Of a stretch of 64,000 bases of DNA, positions 51,480 through 60,485 are shown one piece after another. The stretch lies in contig NZ_BOMY01000038.1 in the NCBI RefSeq assembly GCF_016862435.1, positions 186,001 through 250,000 of the forward strand. Reading direction: 5' to 3'. Below the pieces are notes generated by a model. The model did not search any database. It saw only the letters and a list, made by a program, of their open reading frames with translations, and was not told the DNA's origin. The DNA is from Paractinoplanes tereljensis (lineage in GTDB: Bacteria > Actinomycetota > Actinomycetes > Mycobacteriales > Micromonosporaceae). A program made the position numbers and the translations under genes. How positions within the stretch are numbered: position 1 is the first letter of the stretch; each line of letters starts with the position of its first letter.

Positions 51480-52052
51480 TCAGCCGACCTTGAGGACCTG
51501 GGTGCCGCCGGCGAACTTGTCGAACCAGTGCTGACGCTGCGGGTCGCTGTTGATCTGGACGGCGATCAGGATCACCGCGGCCAGCGAGGCCAGTCCACCG
51601 ATCAGGCTGCCGACGATCGGCACGATGCCGGCGATGCTGAAGCCCATGTAGATGTTGCGGCGAATGGCCTGCTCCATCGTCGGGTTGCCGACGTGGTCGG
51701 GGCCGACGACCTTGAGCTTCAGCGCCTGCTTGCCGATCGTCTGTCCGCGGGTGGACTCGAAGTACCCGAAGTAGGCGAGGTACAGCGCGGCGGTCAGCAC
51801 CGCGGAGATGAACCCGCTGATGAACCAGGAGTTCGAGATGAACCCGATGATGATGTTGAGGATCACGCCCGCGACGCCGACGATGACGCCGTCGATCAGC
51901 CGCGCCAGGAACCGGTCGGTCAGGTTGCCGGGCTGGACCCCCGCACTTCCCGGCTGCGGTGCGTACCCGTACCCCGGCGGCGTGGAACCGTAGGGCGGCG
52001 GCGGTGTCGGTTCGTCGCCGGGCGGCGGCGGGTAGGACCCAGGGTTGCTCAT
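51480..52052 (-). CDS. RDD-family membrane protein
   Basis: 190 residues: a Pro/Gly/Tyr-rich cytosolic tail (SYPPPPGDEPTPPPPYGS), then an RDD domain with the first Arg-Asp in LARLIDGVIVGVAG, transmembrane helices (VAGVILNIIIGFI, FISGFISAVLTAALYLAYF, IVPIVGSLIGGLASLAAV) and GQTIGKQALKLKVV. RDD proteins are small membrane proteins of uncertain, possibly transport, role. ATG 52064 is an alternative start. Probably monocistronic. Confidence 0.88.
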   Translation of the reverse strand: MSNPGSYPPPPGDEPTPPPPYGSTPPGYGYAPQPGSAGVQPGNLTDRFLARLIDGVIVGVAGVILNIIIGFISNSWFISGFISAVLTAALYLAYFGYFESTRGQTIGKQALKLKVVGPDHVGNPTMEQAIRRNIYMGFSIAGIVPIVGSLIGGLASLAAVILIAVQINSDPQRQHWFDKFAGGTQVLKVG

Positions 52053-52160
52053 ATCGTGTCCCATTCAAGTAAGTACGGCCTAGTAGCCTCGCAGAAGCGC
52101 AAGCAGTGTAGCCACGTTCCGGCGTGCTGGAACCTCGTGCGACCGGTGGAGATTTCGCGG

Positions 52161-53150
52161 TTACCGAGGCTCGTCACTCAGCCACCCCCGCTTCGCCGCC
52201 AGCACGGCGATCTGGAAGCGGGTCCGGGCCCCGAGCACCGCACCCGCGTCGCTGATGTGCTGCTGCAGGGTTCGGCGGCTCACGTTGAGGATCCGGGCGA
52301 TCGTCTCGTCCTTCATACCGACCGCCATCATGCGCAGAATCTCCCGTGTTCGCAGGTCCCGTCCCGAGGTCGGCAGATCGTGCCGTCTGGTCAGCGACAC
52401 CGGCTCGGCGCGCTCCCACACGCTCTCGAACAGTGCGACGAGCGCCATCACCAGTGCGGGCGAGTGCACCACCAGCGAACCCGACGACGGGCGGTCGCCC
52501 CAGATCGGCAGCAGGGCCGCCGCCCGGTCGAAAATCACCAGCTTCACCGGGATCTGCGAAGTCAGGCGCAGTTTTCCGCCCTGCCCGGTCCCGCGCAGAG
52601 CCGTCATCAGGGACACGGCGTCGGTGAAGCCGTCCGTCTCGTACACCGATCGCATCTGCACGCCGGGCGTCACCCCGGCCGCCTGGGTCGACTCCGACGC
52701 CCCCGTCACGTACGGCGGCTTCGCCAGATGCAGCACCTCGGACGAACTTCCGGTCAGCAACTGGCGATAGCGGGCCGGCACCTCCTCCTCGCTCTTCAGC
52801 ACCTCCACCACGTCGGTGGCGCGTGGCCCGGACACCGCTTCGTGCGCCTCGGAGAGCTGCTCCACGAGGTCCTCGACCCGGGCCAGCTCGGCCCGTCGCC
52901 GGGCCAGCAGGGCACCGAGCGACGGTCGCGGCGGCGCGGCCGTCCATCGCGGTGGCGCACCGCCGATCGGCGACGCCAGTGCCGAGTCGGCCAGGTGCCG
53001 CAGCGCGCGCTCCGCCTCGGAAGGTGACACCCCGACCGCGGACGCCGCCTCGTCGCGGTCCGCCGATCGCACCGCCACCAGGAACTCCAGCACCCGGCCG
53101 GCCAGTGGATCAAGACCGGTCGCCGACCACGGTACTTCCGTCTCGTCCAT
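52161..53150 (-). CDS. LuxR-family regulator with TrmB-like N-terminus
   Basis: 329 residues: an N-terminal winged-helix-like region (LDPLAGRVLEFLVAVRSADR, GVSPSEAERALRHLADSALA), a coiled coil (RRRAELARVEDLVEQLSEAH), a phospholipase-D-like sensor segment (EVLHLAKPPYV, IPVKLVIFDRAAALLPI) and a C-terminal LuxR HTH (RTREILRMMAVGMKDETIAR, VSRRTLQQHISD). This layout is common in Actinobacteria beside secreted enzymes. It is divergent from the second M4 protease with a 190-bp gap between, so it likely regulates it. Confidence 0.88.
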   Translation of the reverse strand: MDETEVPWSATGLDPLAGRVLEFLVAVRSADRDEAASAVGVSPSEAERALRHLADSALASPIGGAPPRWTAAPPRPSLGALLARRRAELARVEDLVEQLSEAHEAVSGPRATDVVEVLKSEEEVPARYRQLLTGSSSEVLHLAKPPYVTGASESTQAAGVTPGVQMRSVYETDGFTDAVSLMTALRGTGQGGKLRLTSQIPVKLVIFDRAAALLPIWGDRPSSGSLVVHSPALVMALVALFESVWERAEPVSLTRRHDLPTSGRDLRTREILRMMAVGMKDETIARILNVSRRTLQQHISDAGAVLGARTRFQIAVLAAKRGWLSDEPR

Positions 53151-53340
53151 TCGTTTCCGTGTCCCCCCGACCGGATCATGCTCGGGCCGGATTAATCGGG
53201 GATTACGAATATGTAAGACCGTCCGACGTGGATCGGAGCCACGGCTGCGCATGTGTGCAAATGCGCAAGGTCGTCCTTGTGGCGGAAACCGGCTCCGAGG
53301 TGAGGTGGGCGAACGTTCACAACACCGCGGGAGCAACAAA

Positions 53341-56199
53341 TTGCGTAGAGCCAAGGCACTACCCACGATCGCTGTGCTGGCGACGGCGGCCATCCTCGGC
53401 ACCACCGCCCAGGCCGCGAACGCGGCGACTCCGGTCACCGCGCCACCGGCCACGGACACCCCGGCGCTCGTGGACGAGGTGGCCGACCCGGTCGACGCCA
53501 CGGTCGCACCGGACAAGGCCGCCAAAGCTCACCTCGCGGGCCATCAGGACCGCTACAGGATCGGCGATCCGGCCGGCACGCTCACCACCGCGAGCGTCGA
53601 GACCGAAGGCGTACGGGAGACGGTCCGGCTGGACCAGAAGTACAAGGGCCTGCCGGTGTTCGGCGCCCAGTACGTGGTGCGTACGGAAAAGGCAGCCGGC
53701 AAGCGCACGGTGACCGGAACCTCCGGCAGCTATTTCACCAACCTGGACGTCGACACGACCGTGACCCCGATCCCCGCCACGGTCGCGGTGTCCCGGGCGG
53801 TCGACGAGGTGCGCAAGAGCCTGCACCCCGGCGCGGCGGTCGTGGCCTCGGCCACCCCGGCCAACCTCGTCGGCACCGACCAGGGACTCCTGGTGATGCC
53901 GACCGGCACCGGTGTGCTCGCGCGGCAGGTGCTCGTCCAGGGCACCGACGCCGTCACCGGTCAGCCGGTGCTCCGCGACGTGTACGTGGGCGCGACGAAC
54001 GGGGTGCCGCTGCTCAGCGTCAGCCGGATCAAGTCGTTCGCCTCCGGCCAGCAGGCCGCCGCTCTGGCCGCCGACGGGACCGCCGCCGCACCGCAGGCCG
54101 GCACGAAGCACGCGGCGGGCACCGGGACGGCGGCGGTCGTCGGCCAGGGCACCACCCTGCACGGCGCCACCGTGTCGCTCCCGCTGGTCCGGTCCGACGC
54201 CGGCTCGTACCTGCTGCAGGATCAAACCCACAAGATCACCACCTGGGACGCCCGGGGCCGCGACTACTACGAACTGATGGGCGGCGCGTGGCCGGAGGGT
54301 CTGGCGCCGTTCGCCTCCGCCTCGACCGAACTCCCCGCCGACCTGACCGCCGCCGGTGCGGTGGACGCCGCCTGGGACGCCGGCCAGGTGTTCGAGTGGT
54401 ACAAGTCGAAGCTCGCGCGCAACAGCCTGGACGACAAGGGCATGCCGATCGACTCGATCGTGGGCATCACCTACGGCGGCTATCCGTGGGTGAACGCGTA
54501 CTGGGACGGCACCCGCATGGTGTACGGCAGCGGTGACGACGAATATCTGCCGCTGTCCGCGGACCCGGACGTCGTGGGCCACGAGATGACGCACGGCGTG
54601 GTGGAGCACACCGCGAACCTGGTCTACGCCGGGCAGTCGGGCGCGCTCAACGAAGCACTCGCCGACTACTTCGGCAACGCCATCGACGTCGACGCGTCCG
54701 GCACGTCGATGTCCGACCCGCAGGCCAGCCTGCTCGGCGGCGACCTCTGCCGCACGCTGGCCCCGGCCGACTGCGCCCTGCGCGACCTCGACGACGGCGC
54801 CACCACGGCGGACTTCCAGCACCTCATCGACACACCGTCGATGGACGACGGCGGCGTGCACCTCAATTCGACGATCGTGTCCGGTGCACTCTGGGACCTG
54901 CGGCAGAAGCTCGGCAAGACGGTCGCCGACCGGATCGTCTACCGCGCCCTCACCGACTACCTGACGCCGATGTCCGACTTCGTCGACGCGCGCGAAGCGG
55001 TGCTCGCCTCCGCCAAGTCGTTCCGGCTGAGCAGGAAAGACCTCGCGGTGGTGCGCACGGCGTTCGACTCGCGCGGGATCACCGCGAAGTGGAAGGCGAC
55101 CCTGTACGGCAAGGGCACCCAGGTCCTGATCGACCGGCTCAACACCGGGATGTACGCCGACATGAAGGCGAGCACGGCCGGCGGCTGGTTCGCCGTACCG
55201 CGATCGGACGCGAACCGGACCGAGCCGACCTCGATCTGGGTGGGCCGCACCAACGGCAAGGGCGAGCCGTACCGGATCTCGCCCGACGACGGGAGCATCA
55301 ACAGCTTCCCGCACACCGACGGCAAGCGGGTCGTGTGGTTGTCGATCGCGGTGAACCCCGACTCACCGACGTGGGAGACCAACCGCATCCTGTCGGCGCC
55401 GATCGGCGGCGGCCGCGTCAAGGAGCTCTACAGCTCCCCGGACCGCATCGACGGCCTCGGCTTCGACGGCGACCTCGTGGCGTGGAGCCAGCACGACGCA
55501 ACCCAGGGATATCTCGACGTCGTGCGCTACCTGCGAGGCAGCTCGCCCACCGTGCACACCCTCACCCATCCGGACTGGTTCGGGCCGGCGACGGCGCCGA
55601 CCGTCAAGGGCGGGCGGATCTCGTACGTCCGCTACGAGATCTTCCGGCAGCCCGACGCCAACGGCATCTACTGGTCGCTGGGCACCGAGGTCCACGACGT
55701 CGCGACCGGCCGGACGACCTACGCCGGCGGCGACTTCGGCGCCGAGCGGATGAGCTATCCCGACCTGTCCAACACCGCGGTCGCCTGGATGACCGACCGT
55801 GACTACGGCACGATCGTCAACGGCGAGTGGAGCCAGGGCGCGTACCACGACTCGGTGCGGCTCTTCGACTTCGCCACGGCCACCAGCCATCTGATGTTCG
55901 AGGAGAACTCCCCGGAGGCGATCCGCGCCGACACGGTCGCGCTGTCCGACACGACCCTCACGGTCACCGAGGAGGCGCCGATAGCGGCCTGGCTCGAGAC
56001 GGGCGGCTACCCCGACAACTCCCTCAACCCGAAACTCAAGCAGTACACGCTCCAGGGTAGGTACATCGGCCCGGCGTCATGCAGCCCCGGCGCACAGATG
56101 TTCGCAACCGCGGGCGTAGGGCGCGAGGTGGTCTTCATGGACTCGTCAGCGTCCGGCTTCGGCCTGGCCTACGCAACGGGCGCCAAGGCCTGCAAGTAA
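53341..56199 (+). CDS. secreted M4 metalloprotease with C-terminal beta-propeller
   Basis: 952 residues from TTG 53341, GGGAG seven bases upstream. Signal peptide (LPTIAVLATAAILGTTAQA), FTP/PepSY propeptide (about 60-290), M4 catalytic domain with HEMTH at 414-418 and Glu in GALNEALADYFG, then about 400 residues of beta repeats (SIWVGRTNGKGEPYRISPDD, VVWLSIAVNPDS, VAWMTDRDYG) like a WD40/TolB propeller. Neutral protease acting outside the cell; the propeller may bind substrate or wall. A strong hairpin follows. Divergent LuxR gene is the probable regulator. Confidence 0.9.
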   Translation: MRRAKALPTIAVLATAAILGTTAQAANAATPVTAPPATDTPALVDEVADPVDATVAPDKAAKAHLAGHQDRYRIGDPAGTLTTASVETEGVRETVRLDQKYKGLPVFGAQYVVRTEKAAGKRTVTGTSGSYFTNLDVDTTVTPIPATVAVSRAVDEVRKSLHPGAAVVASATPANLVGTDQGLLVMPTGTGVLARQVLVQGTDAVTGQPVLRDVYVGATNGVPLLSVSRIKSFASGQQAAALAADGTAAAPQAGTKHAAGTGTAAVVGQGTTLHGATVSLPLVRSDAGSYLLQDQTHKITTWDARGRDYYELMGGAWPEGLAPFASASTELPADLTAAGAVDAAWDAGQVFEWYKSKLARNSLDDKGMPIDSIVGITYGGYPWVNAYWDGTRMVYGSGDDEYLPLSADPDVVGHEMTHGVVEHTANLVYAGQSGALNEALADYFGNAIDVDASGTSMSDPQASLLGGDLCRTLAPADCALRDLDDGATTADFQHLIDTPSMDDGGVHLNSTIVSGALWDLRQKLGKTVADRIVYRALTDYLTPMSDFVDAREAVLASAKSFRLSRKDLAVVRTAFDSRGITAKWKATLYGKGTQVLIDRLNTGMYADMKASTAGGWFAVPRSDANRTEPTSIWVGRTNGKGEPYRISPDDGSINSFPHTDGKRVVWLSIAVNPDSPTWETNRILSAPIGGGRVKELYSSPDRIDGLGFDGDLVAWSQHDATQGYLDVVRYLRGSSPTVHTLTHPDWFGPATAPTVKGGRISYVRYEIFRQPDANGIYWSLGTEVHDVATGRTTYAGGDFGAERMSYPDLSNTAVAWMTDRDYGTIVNGEWSQGAYHDSVRLFDFATATSHLMFEENSPEAIRADTVALSDTTLTVTEEAPIAAWLETGGYPDNSLNPKLKQYTLQGRYIGPASCSPGAQMFATAGVGREVVFMDSSASGFGLAYATGAKACK

Positions 56200-56207
56200 G
56201 TCCCGCC

Positions 56208-56246
56208 GGCGCGCTGGGATCTCACCCCCGGAGATCCCAGCGCGCC
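56208..56246 (+). terminator. strong intrinsic terminator after M4 protease
   Basis: Perfect 16-bp stem (56208-56223 with 56231-56246), 7-base loop, followed by CCAAAAATCAA. Nine bases after the stop codon. The A-run after it would be a T-run for leftward transcription, so it may also serve the opposite direction. Confidence 0.8.
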
Positions 56247-56377
56247 TCCAAAAATCAAGATCCAAATCCCGTTACCGGTACGGGCGACACCGTCGACAAC
56301 CGCAATTCCCCCCGACCGCCGAGCAGCGCGGCCACCGTGCATCACCGGCACGTGCCGCGTCTCTCGCGCAACGAGAC

Positions 56378-57970
56378 TCACCGGTAGATCGCGCGGTTGG
56401 TGGCGGACACGGCCGCCCGATAGGCGCGGCCGCCGACGCCGCGGTCGCGGGCCAGGGCGGCGCGGGCCGCGTTGCTACCCGGTCCGCCGTGCACGCCGCC
56501 ACCGGGGTGGGCCGACGAACTGGCCAGGTAGAGCCGGTCGACCGGGGTGTCGGGACGGCCCAGGCCGGGAATCGGGCGCAGGAACAGTTGCTGGAAGGCC
56601 GCCGAGGTGCCGCCGCCGATCGACCCGCCGGCCAGCGACGGGTTGGCCTGCTCGAAGTCGGCGGGCGACATCACGTTGCGCGCGACGACGGAGCGGCCGA
56701 ACCCGGGGGCGTGCCGCTCCACTGTCGCTTCCATCCGGGCGACGTGCTCGTCGATCTCGCCGGCGCTCCACGACGCACGCCGCGGCAGGTGGGTGTAACA
56801 CCACGCCGATTCCGTCCCGGCCGGCGATCGGGTCGGATCCGCGGTGGTCATCTGCCCGAGCAGCAGGAACGGTTGCGCCGGCACCTCGTCCAGCGCCAGG
56901 TGGCCGGCGTACCGGGTGAGGCCGTCGAGATCGGTGCCGAGATGTACGGTTCCGGCCCGGCCGACCGCCGGATCGGACCAGGGGATCTTGGAGCCGACCG
57001 CCCAGTCGATCTTCACGGTGGCGCCGTCCCACCGGAAGTGGTCGAGGTCCTCGACCAGCCGTGGTGGCAGCCAGCGATCGCCGACGAGATCCAGGAACAA
57101 CGCCGGGGCGGGCACGTCGGCGAGCACGGCCCGCCGCGCCCGATGATCGTGGCCGTCGGCCGTGCGCACGCCCACCGCCCGGCCCCGGGCGATCAGAACC
57201 CGCTCGACCGGCACCCCGTAGGCCATCCGGCCGCCGCGCGCCTCGAGCCGGCGTACCAGCGCGTCGGTAAGACGCTGGGCCCCACCCCGCGGCACCGGCC
57301 AGCCGATCTGTTGCCCGAGCATGGCCAGCAGCCAGCCGTAGATCCCGCTGCCGGCCTGTTCCGGCGACAGGTCGGTGTGCAGGGCACAGCCGGCCATCGC
57401 CACCGAGGCACCCTCGCCGCGGAACCACTGCGCGCCGAGTTCGCGGGCCGGCAGCATGGCCAGCCGGGCCAGTCGTAACGCGCCGGCCGTACGCAGCCGC
57501 CGCAACAGCGCCAGCCCCGGCCGTACCGGCGGGAACGGGGTGAACAGCGACTCGATCAGCGGCCCGGAGATCGAGGTCCACTGCTCGTAGACGGCTTTCC
57601 AGCGATCGCCGTCCCCCGGCGCGAACTGTTCCATCGAGGCCATCGTCGTCGCCAGATCCCGGCTGACCATCGCCGCCCGGCCGTCCGGCAACAGGTGGGC
57701 GAACACCTCCGGGGCATGCACCCAGTCAAGATCAAGATCCAGTTTCTCGAGTACGGGCGACGCGTACCCCAAGGGATAGAAGGCACTGAAAAGGTCACTG
57801 AGGTAGCCGGGGGCGGTGAGGTTCCCGGACCGGACGGCACCGCCGGGCTGGGCCGTCGCCTCCAGAACGGTGACCGACCAGCCGGCGTCGGCCAGCAGGT
57901 TCGCGGCGACCAGCCCGTTGTGCCCGGCCCCGATGACGACGGCGTCCGACCCGGCCCGCAGCACGCTCAC
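56378..57970 (-). CDS. phytoene-desaturase-like FAD oxidoreductase
   Basis: 530 residues: N-terminal FAD motif VVIGAGHNGLVAANLLADAG with the Glu of VTVLEAT, the desaturase-family segment LGQQIGWPVPRGGAQRLTDA, and a C-terminal flavin motif with SSAHPGGGVHGGPGSNAAR. It belongs to the NAD(P)/FAD oxidoreductases related to carotenoid desaturases and retinol saturase; the exact reaction is unclear. Start GTG 57970 overlaps the SRPBCC stop (GTGA), so the two genes form a coupled pair. No phytoene synthase is nearby, so a carotenoid role is unsupported. Confidence 0.88.
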   Translation of the reverse strand: MSVLRAGSDAVVIGAGHNGLVAANLLADAGWSVTVLEATAQPGGAVRSGNLTAPGYLSDLFSAFYPLGYASPVLEKLDLDLDWVHAPEVFAHLLPDGRAAMVSRDLATTMASMEQFAPGDGDRWKAVYEQWTSISGPLIESLFTPFPPVRPGLALLRRLRTAGALRLARLAMLPARELGAQWFRGEGASVAMAGCALHTDLSPEQAGSGIYGWLLAMLGQQIGWPVPRGGAQRLTDALVRRLEARGGRMAYGVPVERVLIARGRAVGVRTADGHDHRARRAVLADVPAPALFLDLVGDRWLPPRLVEDLDHFRWDGATVKIDWAVGSKIPWSDPAVGRAGTVHLGTDLDGLTRYAGHLALDEVPAQPFLLLGQMTTADPTRSPAGTESAWCYTHLPRRASWSAGEIDEHVARMEATVERHAPGFGRSVVARNVMSPADFEQANPSLAGGSIGGGTSAAFQQLFLRPIPGLGRPDTPVDRLYLASSSAHPGGGVHGGPGSNAARAALARDRGVGGRAYRAAVSATNRAIYR

Positions 57971-58416
57971 TGCGGCCGGGTTCCGGATCGTTCGGCGATG
58001 TCGGCCAGCCGGCTCAGGGCCTCGGTGTTGCGCCCGTGCAGGACAAGATCGTTGGCTTTGTTCCGGACCCACTGCAGCGGCCCGGCCCGGAAGTCCTCGT
58101 GCATGACGACGTGGGTGGTGTGTTCATCCACCGGTTCCAGATCGAAGTGCACGGTGGCTTCGCCCAGCGGCCAGAGGCCGGCGTGCAGGGTCAGCCGGCG
58201 GCCGGGCTCGACGGCAACCACGGTCGAGGTGTCCTTGAGCGAGAACGGCCACGGCCCGGCCTGGTGGTGAAGCTCGGAGCCGACCGCCGGCCAGCCGGCG
58301 TCCACGTCCCGGATATGCGCGGTACCCACCACCCAGTCACTGTAGGTCCACCCGTCCGCCAGCACCGCGAACACCCGCTCCGCAGACGCCCGCACCGTAC
58401 GCTCCACTCTTGCCAT
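57967..58416 (-). CDS. SRPBCC-family (polyketide-cyclase-like) protein
   Basis: 149 residues with the START-like helix-grip fold: N-terminal VERTVRASAERVFAVLADG, YSDWVVGTAHIRDVD, strand ATVHFDLEPVDEHTTHVVMH and a long C-terminal helix. Such proteins bind hydrophobic ligands. Coupled to the FAD oxidoreductase, so it may hand substrate to it. A 15-bp motif 82 bp upstream of its start is shared with the tetR promoter. Confidence 0.88.
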   Translation of the reverse strand: MARVERTVRASAERVFAVLADGWTYSDWVVGTAHIRDVDAGWPAVGSELHHQAGPWPFSLKDTSTVVAVEPGRRLTLHAGLWPLGEATVHFDLEPVDEHTTHVVMHEDFRAGPLQWVRNKANDLVLHGRNTEALSRLADIAERSGTRPQ

Positions 58417-58497
58417 AACGCCTGGTTACCCGCTCACGAGCGATTAATGCAGGCAGGCGCGTCAAACTCACAGCGCTGGGGAACGATTTCGGTCGGC

Positions 58498-58512
58498 GTT
58501 TAGGGCATAAAC
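58498..58512. promoter_or_regulatory. candidate TetR operator, copy 1
   Basis: GTTTAGGGCATAAAC, arms GTTTA/TAAAC around five bases, in the gap between tetR and the SRPBCC-FAD pair. The same 15 bases occur at 59335-59349 upstream of tetR. Confidence 0.55.
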
Positions 58513-58517
58513 CGGGG

Positions 58518-59234
58518 CTATTTTTCTTCCGTCAGGCGGGGCGGCCGGCGGCGGCGCGGCAGGAGCAGGGCCACCCGGTCGAGGAGTGCTTCGAGGGCTT
58601 CTTCGAAGTCCTGGGCGGCGACGTCGACGGACAGGTGTGGCTCCAGGCGTTGCAGGAGCGGGTATTTGCTGAGGTCCTCGATCGGGGACACGTCGGGTTC
58701 CTCGACCGGGCCGACCTCCACCCCGTGCGAGGCCACCTCGAGCAGGAGGTGGCCGAGCAGGAAGCTGCTGAAGGCGCGGTAGACGGCGGCGGCGTTCTCG
58801 TCGGAGAACCCGGCACCGGTCATCACCTCGAGCATCGATTCGATCCAGCGCAGGCTGCGCAGCGGCGGGCGCACCCAGGGCGCGGCCGGCGGACGGGTGG
58901 CGACCAGGGGAAACACCTCGGGGTGGGCCAGGGCGATCCGGCGCAGGCCGTGGGCCAGGCGTTGCAGGTAGTCGACCCAGCCGCCCTGGGCTTCCAGGTG
59001 CACGTCGGGGTCGTTGAACAACTCGTCGACAACCGCGTCGACCACCCCGTCCAGCAGTGCTTCGCGGCCGGGCACGTACCGGTAGAGGGCCATGCCCTCG
59101 ACGCCGAGGTAGGCGCCCAGCCGCTGCATGGTCAGCATGCGCAGGCCGTTCTCGTCGATGTATCGCACGGCGGCGCCGATGATCCGCCGCTGATCCAGTC
59201 CGCTGCGCGCCGGCGGAGTATCCGAATCTGTCAT
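58518..59234 (-). CDS. TetR-family repressor (TetR_C-type)
   Basis: 238 residues from ATG 59234 (GGAGG six bases before). The N-terminal HTH is clear (LTMQRLGAYLGVEGMALYRY at about 35-54), followed by the long helical C-terminal domain as in TetR itself (WVDYLQRLAHGLRRIALAHP, AVYRAFSSFLLGHLLLEVAS). It likely represses itself, the SRPBCC-FAD pair and possibly the divergent YihY operon through the 15-bp repeats on both sides. A short leader ORF precedes it. Confidence 0.9.
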   Translation of the reverse strand: MTDSDTPPARSGLDQRRIIGAAVRYIDENGLRMLTMQRLGAYLGVEGMALYRYVPGREALLDGVVDAVVDELFNDPDVHLEAQGGWVDYLQRLAHGLRRIALAHPEVFPLVATRPPAAPWVRPPLRSLRWIESMLEVMTGAGFSDENAAAVYRAFSSFLLGHLLLEVASHGVEVGPVEEPDVSPIEDLSKYPLLQRLEPHLSVDVAAQDFEEALEALLDRVALLLPRRRRPPRLTEEK

Positions 59235-59259
59235 TACGCCTCCAGCCACCTGCTGGCCG

Positions 59260-59322
59260 TCACATACCTCGCAAGCCTCCCATAGATCTCGTTGCGTCGA
59301 TCACCCGGTCGATATGAAACAT
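59260..59322 (-). CDS. 20-residue leader ORF before tetR
   Basis: ATG 59322 has a near-perfect ribosome site (GAGGAGG, 5-6 bases before). It encodes MFHIDRVIDATRSMGGLRGM and stops 25 bp before the tetR start. No similarity claimed. It could be a translated leader controlling tetR. Confidence 0.4.
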   Translation of the reverse strand: MFHIDRVIDATRSMGGLRGM

Positions 59323-59334
59323 ATTCGCCTCCTC

Positions 59335-59358
59335 GTTTAGGGCATAAACAACGGGATT
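59335..59358 (+). promoter_or_regulatory. candidate SigB-like promoter overlapping TetR operator, copy 2
   Basis: GTTT (59335-59338), 14 bases, GGGATT (59353-59358) resembles actinobacterial general-stress (SigB) promoters, 60 bp before yihY. It contains the second GTTTAGGGCATAAAC motif (59335-59349), so stress activation and TetR repression could meet here. Confidence 0.5.
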
Positions 59359-59418
59359 AGGAAATCGTTCCGCGGGGGAATTCGAACAACGGCACCCGGT
59401 CTACGCAGGAGGCGACAC

Positions 59419-60468
59419 ATGAGTTCCGACCGCAAACACGGCGGCGGCGAGGCCGTAGCCACCACGAGGACCGGCGAGGACAAGCCGTACGACCTGTCCG
59501 CGCCCTCGCCCGACGCCGGGCCGGACAGCCCGACGGAGTTGAAGGGCCGGGGGCTGCTCGCCGCGCTGAAGCGCACCTTCAAGCAGTTCTCCCAGGACAA
59601 CGTCTCCGACTGGGCGGCTGCGCTGACCTACTACGGGGTGTTGTCGATCTTCCCCGGCCTGCTGGTCATCGTGTCCCTGCTCGGCATGCTCAGCAGCAAC
59701 GGGCAGCAGACCGTCCAGAACGCCGTGCACGAACTGGCCCCGAACCCGGAACTGCAGAAGATCGTCGGCACCGTCCTGGACCAGGTGAAGGACCCCGGCG
59801 CGGCCGGCTTCGCGGCGATCGTCGGGATCCTGGTCGCGTTCTGGTCGGCTTCCGGCTACACCGCGGCGTTCATGCGCGCCTCCAACGCCGTCTACGACGT
59901 CCCGGAGGGCCGGCCGATCTGGAAGACCCTGCCCATCCGGGTCGGCGTCACCGCCGTGGTCGGCGTGATGCTCGTCCTCTCCGCCGCGATCGTCATCTTC
60001 ACCGGCGACCTGGCCAAGATCGTCGGAGACAAGGTCGGCCTCGGCTCGGCGGCGGTGCTGACCTGGGACATCGCCAAGTGGCCGGTGCTGCTGATCCTGG
60101 TCAGCCTGATGTTCGCGATCCTCTACTGGGCGTCGCCCAACGCCAAGACCGGCGGGTTCCGCTGGGTCAGCCCGGGCGGCATCTTCGCGGTCCTGCTCTG
60201 GATCCTGGCCTCCGTCGCGTTCGCGATCTACCTGGCCAACTTCGCCAACTACAACAAGACGTACGGCGCGGTCGGTGGCGTCATCGCCTTCCTCGTCTGG
60301 CTGTGGATCACCAACATCGCCATCCTGCTCGGCGCCGAACTCGACGCCGAACTCGAACGTGGCCGCGCCATCGCCGCCGGCCACGACCCCGACGACGAGC
60401 CGTTCCTCGAGCTACGCGACGACCGCAAGATCAAAAAGGGTAGCGAGCAGGGACTGAGCACCAACTGA
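59419..60468 (+). CDS. YihY/BrkB-family membrane protein
   Basis: 349 residues, about six transmembrane helices, with family motifs DWAAALTYYGVLSIFPGLL, SASGYTAAFMRASNAVYDVP and FLVWLWITNIAILLGAELDAELER. A Lys/Asp-rich N-terminal tail of about 45 residues and an acidic C-terminal tail flank the domain. YihY proteins are inner-membrane proteins of unclear function. AGGAGG precedes the ATG. First of five genes that form an envelope-stress-type operon ending at the hairpin at 61821. Confidence 0.92.
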   Translation: MSSDRKHGGGEAVATTRTGEDKPYDLSAPSPDAGPDSPTELKGRGLLAALKRTFKQFSQDNVSDWAAALTYYGVLSIFPGLLVIVSLLGMLSSNGQQTVQNAVHELAPNPELQKIVGTVLDQVKDPGAAGFAAIVGILVAFWSASGYTAAFMRASNAVYDVPEGRPIWKTLPIRVGVTAVVGVMLVLSAAIVIFTGDLAKIVGDKVGLGSAAVLTWDIAKWPVLLILVSLMFAILYWASPNAKTGGFRWVSPGGIFAVLLWILASVAFAIYLANFANYNKTYGAVGGVIAFLVWLWITNIAILLGAELDAELERGRAIAAGHDPDDEPFLELRDDRKIKKGSEQGLSTN

Positions 60469-60485
60469 CCCCCGAGGAGCAAACG

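Noticed and set aside
53359..55314. 651-codon leftward frame opposite the second M4 protease
   Set aside because: Shadow frame of the plus-strand metalloprotease.
56378..57970. Carotenoid biosynthesis gene
   Set aside because: Desaturase-like fold, but no phytoene synthase, cyclase or GGPP synthase is near; partner is an SRPBCC protein.
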